A stretch of DNA of 64,000 nt, taken from assembly GCA_964522165.1 (NCBI GenBank), contig CAZFVV010000009.1:10903-74902 (forward strand), read 5' to 3'. Made by a program: the position numbers and the translations under genes. Below, in pieces: positions 16,840 through 25,494 of this stretch. The notes under the pieces are model-generated. The model saw only the letters and a list, made by a program, of their open reading frames with translations. It had not been told where the DNA came from and did no database searches. This DNA comes from JABWBP01 sp964522165 (GTDB lineage: Bacteria; Calditrichota; Calditrichia; RBG-13-44-9; J075). Each line of letters opens with the position of its first letter. Positions within the stretch are counted from its first letter, which is position 1.

Positions 16840-17526
16840 TTGACAAAAGTTGTAAGCATAACCGAGATTAATCCATCGGAAGACCTGCTTTCAAAGGCGC
16901 AAGGGCCCTATTCCACAATTCTGGTAGATCCCCCCTGGCAGTTTCAGAACCGGACAGGAAAAGTGGCGCCGGAACATAAACGGTTACTTCGATATCCGAC
17001 AATGGAATTAAAAGAAATCATCGAGCTTCCCGTGTCCAAACTCGCCGCCGCCCAATCGCATCTTTATTTGTGGGTTCCGAACGCTCTGCTGCAAGAAGGC
17101 TTAAAGGTGATGGAGGCCTGGGGATTTACCTACAAAACCAACTTGGTCTGGTATAAGATCCGAAAAGACGGCGGGCCGGATGGCAGAGGCGTCGGCTTTT
17201 ATTTTCGTAATGTTACGGAACTCGTTCTGTTTGGCGTGAGAGGAAGCATGCGCACCCTCAAACCGGGACGAACCCAGGTAAATTTACTTTTTACCCGGAA
17301 GCGCGAGCATTCGCGAAAACCTGATGAAATCTACGAAATCATCGAAGCGTGTTCACCTGGCCCCTACCTTGAACTGTTTGCCAGGTTTAGACGCCCCGGT
17401 TGGGACCAATGGGGAAACGAAGATGTCGAAGAAAATTCATTCCATGGCGTTGCAAAACGCAAAGCGCACGTCGATCCGCAATTAAGGCTTTGGGAAACTC
17501 CAAAGGGCTATGGAGAGAAAGCATAA
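16840..17526 (+). CDS. MT-A70 family DNA adenine-N6 methyltransferase
   Basis: 228 aa partner of the restriction enzyme. The catalytic DPPW motif is at residues 30-33, the usual early position for the MT-A70/beta-class order, and the AdoMet-binding region is C-terminal (SPGPYLELFARFRRPGWDQWGNE). The start is TTG at 16840 with GGGAGG eight bases upstream; an in-frame ATG at 16786 would overlap the upstream gene and lacks such a site. It should methylate adenine in the sequence cut by the neighbouring enzyme to protect host DNA. M.BglII itself is not of this type, so the pairing is a little unusual. Confidence 0.88.
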   Translation: MTKVVSITEINPSEDLLSKAQGPYSTILVDPPWQFQNRTGKVAPEHKRLLRYPTMELKEIIELPVSKLAAAQSHLYLWVPNALLQEGLKVMEAWGFTYKTNLVWYKIRKDGGPDGRGVGFYFRNVTELVLFGVRGSMRTLKPGRTQVNLLFTRKREHSRKPDEIYEIIEACSPGPYLELFARFRRPGWDQWGNEDVEENSFHGVAKRKAHVDPQLRLWETPKGYGEKA

Positions 17527-17618
17527 TTATCCGATGAAATTTTTGACCTCACCCGATCCTTGTTCTTTTGAATTTTTAAAAACTTGGTCATAACAACATT
17601 AAGTCGGAGGGTTTGATT

Positions 17619-18317
17619 ATGTTAGATATGATGCCGTTCAGTTCCTACGAACACATATTGATGTCTTTATCGAACGCATTTGAATCGCGATACCCCCAAA
17701 ATACCGATAGAGTTAACCGGATGGTTGGGATACTTTTTGCGAGACCAACACTTCCTCTGGCCAAATCTTCTATCATTTCTAATTTGGATTATTTTCACCA
17801 TCGTTCAGGAAAAAATATCGACTTTTTTTGCGCAGGTTATGATATTTACCCGAACATCCAACCCGCCTCTGAATTAGGCATGGTTACCTCAGTTGGCGAT
17901 TTCCCCTGGAGTTTTAGCAACTACGAGTTTAACAAATTAAGAGAACGGTTTGAGCAGGAATTAGTATGGCAATATCAAGGCGGGGTTGAACTCATCTTGG
18001 CAAATGTTTGTTATGACAAGAAGGTCTCTCAGGCAGTAATAAAATGGGATTCATCAATTGTTTGCAGGCTGGATCGAATGGTCAAAGAAAAGAGAATCGA
18101 CAGCGTCGAAGCTTTTTTTGAAGAGATCTTCCAATATGTAGAAAAATCTTCCAATGACGATGCGACTTGGGGCTTCAAGAAAAAATATTTACTTAAAACT
18201 ACTGGTTCGGCATTGAAACAATTGATATTATCCCTTCTCCCCAAAAACTTAGGAGAGGATTTGGAGCGGCTTGCCCAGTCCGCTGTTCTTGACCTTAGCC
18301 CGAGAAAGGCTATGTAA
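17619..18317 (+). CDS. Unknown protein in restriction-modification island
   Basis: 232 aa from ATG 17619, chosen because CGGAGG ends eight bases upstream (an in-frame TTG at 17613 is too close). I do not recognise the family. Visible features are a segment NLDYFHHRSGKNIDFFCAGY at about 55-74 with clustered aromatic and possible ligand residues, a WQYQGGVELILANVCYD segment near 116-132 that looks like a buried beta strand, and an all-alpha C-terminus. No signal peptide or membrane segment is evident. The gene is AT-rich like the two preceding R-M genes and follows them by 92 bp. It may be an accessory defence protein; function is unknown. Confidence 0.75.
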   Translation: MLDMMPFSSYEHILMSLSNAFESRYPQNTDRVNRMVGILFARPTLPLAKSSIISNLDYFHHRSGKNIDFFCAGYDIYPNIQPASELGMVTSVGDFPWSFSNYEFNKLRERFEQELVWQYQGGVELILANVCYDKKVSQAVIKWDSSIVCRLDRMVKEKRIDSVEAFFEEIFQYVEKSSNDDATWGFKKKYLLKTTGSALKQLILSLLPKNLGEDLERLAQSAVLDLSPRKAM

Positions 18318-18383
18318 AAAAGCTCTTTTACCTCTGAAACAAGTGAAAAAAAGAAACGGAAACCCGCTCCCTCTGCCCCACGC

Positions 18384-20138
18384 TCACTCCACCCTCTCCA
18401 GCTCCTCTTCTAACAATTGCTTCTCGTGAATCCAGGCGTACAGCCCGCGCCGGGCGATCAGCTCCTCGTGGGCGCCCTGCTCGCTAATCTTCCCCTCTTC
18501 CAATACCACGATGAAATCGGAATTTTGCAGGGTAGAAACCCGGTGGGATACCAATATGACGGTGCGCCCGGGGAAGAATTCCTGCAAGTTTTTCAGGATG
18601 CGGTCCTCGGTCTGGGTGTCCAGGGCGGAAAAGGCGTCGTCGAGAATCAGGATATCCGGCTGGCGCAAAATCGCCCGGGCAATCGCCACCCGCTGCTTCT
18701 GGCCCCCGCTCAGGTTGATCCCTTTTTCCCCTAACAGGGAGTCATAACGATCCGGAAATTCGCTGATCTGCTCGTGCAAATCCGCCATTTTCGCCGCCCA
18801 CTCGATCTCTTCCGGGGAAGCCTCCGGCCGGCCATAGGCGATGTTCTCTCGAATCGTCGCGGAAAACAGGAAGGTCTCCTGGGGAACGAAACCGATCCGC
18901 CGGCGAAGCTGTTGCAGCGAAAGCTCGTTAATATCGCGCCCGTCGATGCGCAGCGCCCCTTGCGGCAATTTGTGCAGGTAGGGAATCAGCTTCACCAGGG
19001 TGGATTTGCCGGAGCCGGTCGGCCCGATGATTCCCACGGTAGATTGGGGCGGAATATGAAGCTGAATATGCTGCAGCACCGGCTGGCCGGGGGAGTAGCC
19101 GAAGGTCAGGTTGTTGAATTCGATCTCTCCCCGGAAGCGCCCCGGTTTCAGCGCCCCCGGTTTTTCGACGATATCCGGCTGCGCTTCCAAAACCAGCTGC
19201 ATCCGCTTTAGCGAAGCGGCGCCCTGCTGGAACAACCCGATCACCCAGCCCAGGGCGATAAACGGCCAGACCAGGATGCCGGTGTAGAGAATGAAAGCGG
19301 TGAATTCGCCTAAGGAAATGGTATTTTGCATCACCAGCCGGCCCCCGATCAGGATGACCAGGGCAATGGAGACGCCGATGGTGAGCACCAGGGAGGGATG
19401 GAATGCCGCGTCGATTTTGGCGTAACTGATGTTGCGGCGCATGTATTCTTCATTTTCCTTGCGGAACTGCTCGATCTCGTGCTTCTCCCGGGCAAACCAT
19501 TTGATGATGGTGGTGCCGGAAATGTTCTCCTGCGCCCGGGTGCTGAGGGTCGCCAACTGCGCCTGGATTCTCTCGAACCGGCGGTAGATGGCCTGGCCGA
19601 GGTAGTGCACCAACAGGGCAATGATCGGGAAGGGCAGCAGGGCGAAAAGGGTCAGCCGCGGGCTGATGGAGAACATCATGGGAATCACGAAGAGAAAGGC
19701 CAGGATGGTGTTGGTAGAATAGGCAATCCCCGGGCCTAAAATGGAGCGCACCGCGTTCAAATCGTTGGTGGCGCGGGACATAATGTCGCCGGTGGGCAGG
19801 GTATGGTAAAACGCCGGGGTTAACGTCGCTAATTTACCGAAAAAGTCGTTGCGGATATCGTTTTCGATCTCCCGGGAAGCCACGATCATGCTCTTGCGCA
19901 TCAGGAAGGAGAAAATCCCTTCGCAAATGGCCACCAGCACGATCAACCCGCCGTACAGCCCTAATTTTCCTAATGAGAAGGCTTCATTCAGGTAGTCGAT
20001 GGCGTGCTGCACCACCTTGGGGTTGGCGATGCGGAAGGCGTTTGTCAGCACGATGAAGATCACCCCGCTGATATACTTCCATTTATAGCGGGTAACGTGC
20101 GGCCACAGATATTTGAGGGACTCTACTATGGTCTTCAT
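18384..20138 (-). CDS. ABC exporter, MsbA-like (fused permease and ATPase)
   Basis: 584 aa half-transporter that works as a homodimer or heterodimer. Six membrane helices fill about 1-310 (KYISGVIFIVLTNAF, GLYGGLIVLVAICEGIFSF, LFALLPFPIIALLVHYLG). The nucleotide-binding domain carries Walker A GPTGSGKST, the Q loop, signature LSGGQKQRVAIARA, Walker B ILILDDAFSALD and the H-loop VSHRVS. ATG at 20138 is preferred; the open frame extends 10 codons further. Substrate could be lipid, lipopolysaccharide precursor or drug and cannot be told from sequence. It is divergent from rsmA. Confidence 0.93.
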   Translation of the reverse strand: MKTIVESLKYLWPHVTRYKWKYISGVIFIVLTNAFRIANPKVVQHAIDYLNEAFSLGKLGLYGGLIVLVAICEGIFSFLMRKSMIVASREIENDIRNDFFGKLATLTPAFYHTLPTGDIMSRATNDLNAVRSILGPGIAYSTNTILAFLFVIPMMFSISPRLTLFALLPFPIIALLVHYLGQAIYRRFERIQAQLATLSTRAQENISGTTIIKWFAREKHEIEQFRKENEEYMRRNISYAKIDAAFHPSLVLTIGVSIALVILIGGRLVMQNTISLGEFTAFILYTGILVWPFIALGWVIGLFQQGAASLKRMQLVLEAQPDIVEKPGALKPGRFRGEIEFNNLTFGYSPGQPVLQHIQLHIPPQSTVGIIGPTGSGKSTLVKLIPYLHKLPQGALRIDGRDINELSLQQLRRRIGFVPQETFLFSATIRENIAYGRPEASPEEIEWAAKMADLHEQISEFPDRYDSLLGEKGINLSGGQKQRVAIARAILRQPDILILDDAFSALDTQTEDRILKNLQEFFPGRTVILVSHRVSTLQNSDFIVVLEEGKISEQGAHEELIARRGLYAWIHEKQLLEEELERVE

Positions 20139-20283
20139 AATCGTCGCGTCAATTTTAGCGCCGCCCAAAATAAGCAGAGAAACAGCCGGGGTGGTAACGA
20201 TTTCTGTTTTCGGCAGGTTTCAAACTTCGCCGGAAAAAGGGATTGCTTTCAAATCGGCGGTCCATCCTTTAAATTGTCAACTT

Positions 20284-21105
20284 ATGAAGGAAACGGCTTT
20301 TCCGAAAAAGAAGTGGGGGCAAAATTTTCTGCAAGATAAGAATATTGCCCGCAAAATCGTTGCCGCACTGGAGGCGACGCCGGCGACGACGGTGATCGAG
20401 ATCGGCCCCGGGCCGGGGGCGCTCACGGAGCTGCTCCTGCAAACCGGCGCTCCCTGCCTGGGCGTCGAAATTGATTCCCGCCTGGCGGAAGGATTGCGGC
20501 AGCGCTTTTCCGGCTGCCCCAATTTCACCCTGGTAGAAGCGGATTTTTTAGAATGGGACCTGGCCGCGGCGCTGCGGGAGCGCCCCCAGGCCCCTGCCCG
20601 GGTGGTGGGAAACATTCCCTACAATATCACCTCCCCGATCCTGTTCAAATTGTTCGACCACGCCGACGATCTGGAAACCGCGGTGCTGATGGTACAAAAA
20701 GAAGTGGCGGAACGGTTGATTGCCCGCCCGGCCGGCAAGGAATACGGGCTGTTAGCCGTCAACGGGCAGTTGTTCGCGGAAATCAAGCTGCTTTTCCGGG
20801 TTCCGGCGGGGCGGTTTTTCCCCCGCCCGAAGGTTGACTCCGCAGTGATCAAATTAGACTTCAAAAAAGGGGTTCGGGCGCAGTTCCCGGATTTCCAACT
20901 GTTCAAAACCGTGCTGCGGCACTGCTTCCAGCACCGCCGCAAAATGCTGCGCAAATCATTATCCATGTTGTTCCCGGCGGCGTTCGTTGCTACATTGGAT
21001 TTTGATTTGACACGGCGGCCAGAGCAGCTTTCCATCCCCCAATGGAAAACGTTAACGGAGCTGATTCACCTGCATCTATCCCGCCGCGAAGCGGTCACTT
21101 CGTGA
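20284..21105 (+). CDS. rsmA: 16S rRNA dimethyladenosine transferase
   Basis: Dimethylates the two adjacent adenines near the 3' end of 16S rRNA (A1518 and A1519 in E. coli), a late step in 30S maturation. The 273 aa begin MKETAFPKKKWGQNFLQD; KKxxGQNFL is the conserved KsgA N-terminus. AdoMet-binding motif I is EIGPGPGALTE and the catalytic motif IV is NIPYNI. The C-terminal helical domain contains RHCFQHRRKMLRKSL. The ATG at 20284 was chosen for homology; the open frame upstream runs into the divergent promoter. mgtE follows 57 bp later on the same strand. Confidence 0.96.
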   Translation: MKETAFPKKKWGQNFLQDKNIARKIVAALEATPATTVIEIGPGPGALTELLLQTGAPCLGVEIDSRLAEGLRQRFSGCPNFTLVEADFLEWDLAAALRERPQAPARVVGNIPYNITSPILFKLFDHADDLETAVLMVQKEVAERLIARPAGKEYGLLAVNGQLFAEIKLLFRVPAGRFFPRPKVDSAVIKLDFKKGVRAQFPDFQLFKTVLRHCFQHRRKMLRKSLSMLFPAAFVATLDFDLTRRPEQLSIPQWKTLTELIHLHLSRREAVTS

Positions 21106-21162
21106 AAGGGATGGTCATAGTCGGAAACTCCTTTGGGGATACCCACAACCCGCGAGGGATTC

Positions 21163-22536
21163 ATGAGCGCTTCCATGTTAGACATCAACTACGATGAAGT
21201 GCTGGACAACATCCGGTACCTCCTGGAAAATAACCAGGTAGATTTCGTACGCAATATTTTAGCCGACCTCCATCCCGCGGATATTTCCGACCTGGTGGAG
21301 CGGCTGGATTCCGAATATCGCAGCGTGGTGTTATCGCTGCTGCTGCCGGAAACCGCCAGCGAGGTATTGGCGGAGGTGGAAGATGCTCTGAAGGAAGATA
21401 TTCTGGAAGATATGGACTCTCGCAAGATCGCCGAGCTGGTCAGCGAAATGGATTCCGACGACGCCACCGACCTGGTCTCGGAGCTTTCCGATGACAAGGC
21501 CAGCGAGGTGCTGGCGCACGTGGAAGAGGAGTATTCCGAGGATATCCAGGAGCTGCTGCACTACCGGGAAGATTCCGCCGGCGGGATCATGGCCAAGGAG
21601 TTCGTGGCCGTCCATGAGGACGTGACCGTCGAGGAGGCTATTGATGAGCTGCGCAGCAAGCGCGAGGAAGTAGAGGATATTTACGTCTGCTACGTCATCG
21701 ACCGGCAGGGAAAATTGGCGGGCTACGTGCACTTGAAAGAGCTGATCCTGGCCCGGCCCCGCACTCTCATCAAGGATATTATGGAAACGGATGTGATTGC
21801 CATAGACCGGGATATGGACCAGGAAGAGGTGGCGAAGCTGTTCCAGAAATACGACCTGGTCTCCGCCCCGGTGGTGAATAAAGAGGGGCTGATGATCGGG
21901 CGGATTACCATCGACGACGTGGTGGACGTAATCAACGAAGAGACCGATGAAGACCTGGCCCGCATTGCCGGGATCCGGGAAGAGGAAATTTTAGAAGAGA
22001 GCACTTTCCGGATTGCCCGGGCGCGGCTGCCCTGGCTGATCATCTCTTTTTTCGGCGAAATGGTCTCCGCGCTGATCATGTCCTCGTTTTCCGCCACCAT
22101 CGATCAAATCCTCGCTTCCGCCTTTTTCATTCCCGTGGTGATGGCCATGGGGGGAAGCTCCGGCACCCAGTCCAGCATTATTGTGGTTCGCGGGCTGGCC
22201 ACCGGGGAAATCAATCCCCGGGATATTCGCCGGCGGCTCTTCCGGGAAATGCGCACCGCCCTGGTCACCGGCTTCGTCATTGCCATTTTGATTTTTACGA
22301 TTGTGAACTTCTGGCAAAATGACAGCAAATTCGGATTGGTACTGGCCGGCACACTGATCATTATCATCATCAACGCCTCGGTGTTCGGGGCGGTGATCCC
22401 GTTCTTTTTCAAAAGAATGCAGGTCGATCCGGCCCTGGCCACCGGCCCGTTCGTTGCCACCTTTAACGATGTGATCGGCTTGCTGATCTACTTTACCCTG
22501 CTCTCTTTTTCCCTCAGGTACGTTCTGCCGGGATGA
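21163..22536 (+). CDS. mgtE: Magnesium transporter MgtE
   Basis: Mg2+ channel of the inner membrane, gated by cytoplasmic Mg2+. From the ATG at 21163 (GAGGG just upstream) the protein is 457 aa. The MgtE N-domain (about 15-120, rich in Asp/Glu: EMDSDDATDLVSELSDDKASEVL) is followed by a CBS pair (about 125-245), a plug helix, and five transmembrane helices. The membrane domain contains GGSSGTQSS and ends TGPFVATFNDVIGLLIYF, both characteristic of the ion pore. Only six bases separate its stop from recO, so the two are probably co-transcribed. Confidence 0.95.
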   Translation: MSASMLDINYDEVLDNIRYLLENNQVDFVRNILADLHPADISDLVERLDSEYRSVVLSLLLPETASEVLAEVEDALKEDILEDMDSRKIAELVSEMDSDDATDLVSELSDDKASEVLAHVEEEYSEDIQELLHYREDSAGGIMAKEFVAVHEDVTVEEAIDELRSKREEVEDIYVCYVIDRQGKLAGYVHLKELILARPRTLIKDIMETDVIAIDRDMDQEEVAKLFQKYDLVSAPVVNKEGLMIGRITIDDVVDVINEETDEDLARIAGIREEEILEESTFRIARARLPWLIISFFGEMVSALIMSSFSATIDQILASAFFIPVVMAMGGSSGTQSSIIVVRGLATGEINPRDIRRRLFREMRTALVTGFVIAILIFTIVNFWQNDSKFGLVLAGTLIIIIINASVFGAVIPFFFKRMQVDPALATGPFVATFNDVIGLLIYFTLLSFSLRYVLPG

Positions 22537-22542
22537 TACGCC

Positions 22543-23307
22543 ATGGAACCGATCCTCAAAACTGAAGCGCTGGTTCTCTACGCCATGCGCTGGCAGGAAT
22601 CCAGCAAAATCGTGCACCTCTACACCGCCGAGGCGGGGTATCTCAAAATCATCGCCAAAGGCGCTTTTCGCCCTAAAAGCCCTTTCCGGGGGGCGTTGGA
22701 GGCGCTCAGCCGCATCGAGGCGATCATCTCCACCCGGCAAAACCGGGGGCTGCAAATTCTCACTTCCGCATCGCTGTTGGATTCCTATTTGAACATCCGG
22801 GAAGATTTGCCCAAAACCGCCCTGGGCTTTGCCGCCCTGGAAGTGCTCAAAAAGCTGTTTGCCGCCCACGAGCCGGTGCAGCCCTTTTTTCACTATCTAA
22901 CCGGGTGGCTGGCGGCGCTGAATTCGGAAACCCTCCGCGACCCCGGGGTTTATTTATGGCATTTTTTGTTGAAGGTGAGCCAGGTATTGGGATTCGAAGG
23001 AGCGCTCCACCACTGCCTGCATTGCGGGAAAGCGCCGGAAGCATTCCCGGTTCTGTTGGATTACCGGCAGGGCGGGCTTCTCTGCGGAAATTGCCGCCGC
23101 CAGCGGAGCGGGATGGGCCTGGAGCTCAACCCGGTGCAGTGGAAAACGCTGGCGGCGATCTCGCAAGCGGAAATCTCCGCCCTGGGGCAGATCGTGAAGC
23201 CGGAAGCGCAAACCCTCCCGCCGGAGCTGACCGAGGTCTTGTTAGGGCATCTGGCGCACCATACCGAAATCCCCCTGGAGCTAAAATCTTTGAAATGGTA
23301 TGTGTGA
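22543..23307 (+). CDS. recO: DNA repair protein RecO
   Basis: 254 aa mediator that helps RecA displace SSB in the RecFOR pathway. The N-terminal OB fold (LKTEALVLYAMRWQESSKIVHLYTAE) and the basic GAFRPKSPFRG segment are typical. A zinc finger of the RecO type is present as C-x2-C (HHCLHCGK) and C-x2-C (LLCGNCRR). It lies immediately downstream of mgtE, and glyS follows after a repeat-filled gap of about 150 bp. Confidence 0.93.
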   Translation: MEPILKTEALVLYAMRWQESSKIVHLYTAEAGYLKIIAKGAFRPKSPFRGALEALSRIEAIISTRQNRGLQILTSASLLDSYLNIREDLPKTALGFAALEVLKKLFAAHEPVQPFFHYLTGWLAALNSETLRDPGVYLWHFLLKVSQVLGFEGALHHCLHCGKAPEAFPVLLDYRQGGLLCGNCRRQRSGMGLELNPVQWKTLAAISQAEISALGQIVKPEAQTLPPELTEVLLGHLAHHTEIPLELKSLKWYV

Positions 23308-23350
23308 TTTTGGAAAAATCGCTTTAAATTATGCGCTTAAATTATGGGGG

Positions 23351-23424
23351 CGTAAAACGTAATGCGTGATGCGTAACGGAATACGGAATACTTATCACGA
23401 GTTACGCTTCACGTTTCACGCTTC
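23351..23424. repeat. CGTAAAACGTAATGCG / ACGCTTCACGTTTCACG phrase repeat (copy 1)
   Basis: A run of CGTAATGCGT-type units is followed by its inverse (GAGTTACGCTTCACG). Related copies lie at 32194-32297, 43645-43745, 44290-44383 and 53614-53800. The arms could form a long imperfect hairpin after recO. Confidence 0.7.
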
Positions 23425-23456
23425 TTAACTGAATGTAAACACGAGGTGAGAAACCA

Positions 23457-24767
23457 TTGGCTCAGCAAACCAACGATCGCATGGATAGACTGGTATCGCT
23501 GTGCAAGCGGCGGGGATTTATTTTCCAGAGCAGCGAGGTGTACGGCGGGATCAATAGCTGCTACGACTACGGCCCCATGGGGGTGGAACTGAAAAAGAAT
23601 ATCAAAGAATTGTGGTGGAAATCCCTGGTGTACGAGCGCGACGACGTCGAAGGGGTGGACGCCAGCATCCTGATGCACCCCCGGGTGTGGGAAGCCTCCG
23701 GCCACGTGGAAGGGTTTACCGATCCGTTGGTGGACTGCAAAAAGTGCAAAATGCGCTTCCGCGCCGATCAAATCGAGGTTGGCCGGGGCTGCCCCAACTG
23801 CGGCGGGGAGCTGACCGAGCCGCGCATGTTCAATTTGATGTTCAAAACCTACATGGGACCGGTGGAAGACGCCGCCGGCATCGTGTACCTGCGCCCGGAA
23901 ACCGCCCAGGGAATTTACGTGAACTTCCACAACATCCGGGAAGCTTCGCGCCAGAAGCTGCCCTTCGGGATCGCCCAGATCGGCAAGGCCTTCCGCAACG
24001 AGATCACTCCCGGCAATTTCATCTTCCGGATGCGGGAGTTCGAGCAGATGGAGATGCAATATTTCGTGAAGCCGGGCAGCGACGAGCAGTGGTTCGAGTT
24101 CTGGAAGGAAGAGCGCCTGAAATGGTATGAACGTTTAGGCATCCGCAAGGAGAACCTGGAATTCCACCAGCACAGCGAGAAAGAGCTGGCGCACTACGCC
24201 AAGGCGGCCTTCGATATCCAGTATAAATTCCCCTTCGGCTGGCAGGAGATCGAGGGCATCCACAACCGCACCGATTTCGACCTGGGCCGCCACCAGGAAT
24301 ATTCCAAGAAGAATCTCCAGTATTTCGACCAGGAAGCCAACGAACGCTACCTTCCCTACGTGATCGAAACCTCCACCGGGGTGGATCGCCTGATGCTTAC
24401 CACCCTGGCCGACGCTTACGACGAAGACGAAGCCGCCGGGGAGACCCGGGTGTTGCTGCGCTTCGATCCCCGCATCGCGCCCATGAAGGCGGCGATTTTC
24501 CCCTTGGTGAAAAAGGACGGGATGCCGGAGATCGCCCACAACATCGTCAACGGGCTGCGCAAGCAGTTCCGGGTATTTTACGACGAAGCCGGGGCGGTGG
24601 GCCGGCGTTACCGCCGCCAGGATGAGATCGGAACGCCCTACTGCTTTACCGTTGATTCGCAAACCCTGCAAGACGGCAGCGTCACGGTGCGCAACCGCGA
24701 CACCATGGCGCAGGAGCGCATCTCGCAGGACCAGATTATGGAGTATTTAGTAGAGCGGGTGGTTTAA
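23457..24767 (+). CDS. glyS: Glycyl-tRNA synthetase, homodimeric (class II)
   Basis: Charges tRNA-Gly. The 436 aa enzyme is the alpha2-type (eukaryote/archaea-like, also common in Bacteroidota and Actinobacteria), not the alpha2-beta2 form. Landmarks are FIFQSSEVYGG, CYDYGPMGVELKKN, a zinc-binding-like segment with CKKCKMRF and GCPNCGG, motif 2 FRNEITPGNFIFRMREFEQ, and RPETAQGIYVNF. The C-terminal anticodon-binding fold is HGAP_tRNA-type. It starts at TTG 23457 with GAGGTG seven bases upstream. It stands alone; repeat DNA precedes it and a foreign segment follows. Confidence 0.95.
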   Translation: MAQQTNDRMDRLVSLCKRRGFIFQSSEVYGGINSCYDYGPMGVELKKNIKELWWKSLVYERDDVEGVDASILMHPRVWEASGHVEGFTDPLVDCKKCKMRFRADQIEVGRGCPNCGGELTEPRMFNLMFKTYMGPVEDAAGIVYLRPETAQGIYVNFHNIREASRQKLPFGIAQIGKAFRNEITPGNFIFRMREFEQMEMQYFVKPGSDEQWFEFWKEERLKWYERLGIRKENLEFHQHSEKELAHYAKAAFDIQYKFPFGWQEIEGIHNRTDFDLGRHQEYSKKNLQYFDQEANERYLPYVIETSTGVDRLMLTTLADAYDEDEAAGETRVLLRFDPRIAPMKAAIFPLVKKDGMPEIAHNIVNGLRKQFRVFYDEAGAVGRRYRRQDEIGTPYCFTVDSQTLQDGSVTVRNRDTMAQERISQDQIMEYLVERVV

Positions 24768-24885
24768 AACCTCGCGGAGTGTTCAGGTGTTCCGGTGCGC
24801 AAGTGTTTTTTCCTCACGGACAGTTTGGGCAGCCTGACTGTTTGGCCGGCCCTGGCGCAGTTGCGCTACCAGCAGACTGCCCCGG

Positions 24886-25098
24886 CTATCCGGGGGCACG
24901 AGGTAGAAATGCCGGGTCCGGCCCTCGCCGCTTCAATGCAAACTCGGCGTTGATGCCCGAAACATTTTTCCGCTCGGCAGCCAAAAGACCGGTCAGATAT
25001 TCGGCAAAATGACGCCGCTCCGGTTCATTGGCAAAGACCGGCCCAAATTGTTCTACCGCTTGTTGGACGATCGTCGGGAACTCAATGATTCCAGGCAT
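24886..25098 (-). pseudogene. Transposase remnant, IS701-like N-terminus
   Basis: 70 codons resembling the start of IS701-family DDE transposases (FANEPERRHFAEYLTGLLAAERKNVSGINAEFA). The match ends right after NAEFA; the next residues (LKRRGPDPAF) and the stop at 24886 do not continue the family, and no catalytic domain follows. It is a decayed fragment, beside the sulfatase segment that also looks acquired. Confidence 0.7.
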
Positions 25099-25309
25099 GG
25101 CCTAACCTCCACCAAGATTTTCAGGCCTTTTCAGAAAAATCTGAACGCGAATGCCCCAATTTAGTGCACTTCCCACGCATTTTGCAAAAGTTTAGATCTA
25201 AAGTACTTACCCGTTCCGTTGCTGCTTCTTCATCACCTTTTTCTGCTTCTTGAATCACTAATTGAGAGATATACAGATCAAAATGGGATTGCGGGGGGAG
25301 AATTTGGCG
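25099..25309 (-). other. Decayed sequence between transposase remnant and attC-like site
   Basis: No intact gene. On the minus strand one frame stays open from about 25355 down to TGA at 25121 and reads LPPQSHFDLYISQLVIQEAE in its middle, a protein-like composition, but it has no usable start codon. It may be the tail of a truncated gene. Confidence 0.4.
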
Positions 25310-25440
25310 GGTTAACGCCGCTCTTAACGCGTGAAACCAACAGCAGGCACGGACTTTAAATTACCGCCAGAATATCCCGGCCACGCAGAACTTAAACAAG
25401 TGCAAAGACTGGTTTCATCGCGTTGAACAGCTTGTTATGC
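25310..25440 (-). repeat. Integron attC-like recombination site downstream of the sulfatase gene
   Basis: On the minus strand the site starts with GCATAAC (25440-25434) and ends with GTTAACC (25316-25310); each is 6/7 to the attC core boxes RYYYAAC and GTTRRRY. The inner arms pair: plus-strand TGGTTTCATCGCGTTGAAC (25410-25428) against the complement of 25322-25342, leaving T25418 and G25425 unpaired. Two extrahelical bases, in that order towards the outer box and on that arm, are the structural signature of folded attC sites. Length 131 bp is within the known range. Confidence 0.6.
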
Positions 25441-25494
25441 GCCGCCCGCGCAACCAACCTAAAGTTGTTTTAAAATGGCCTTTCTCGATTATGC

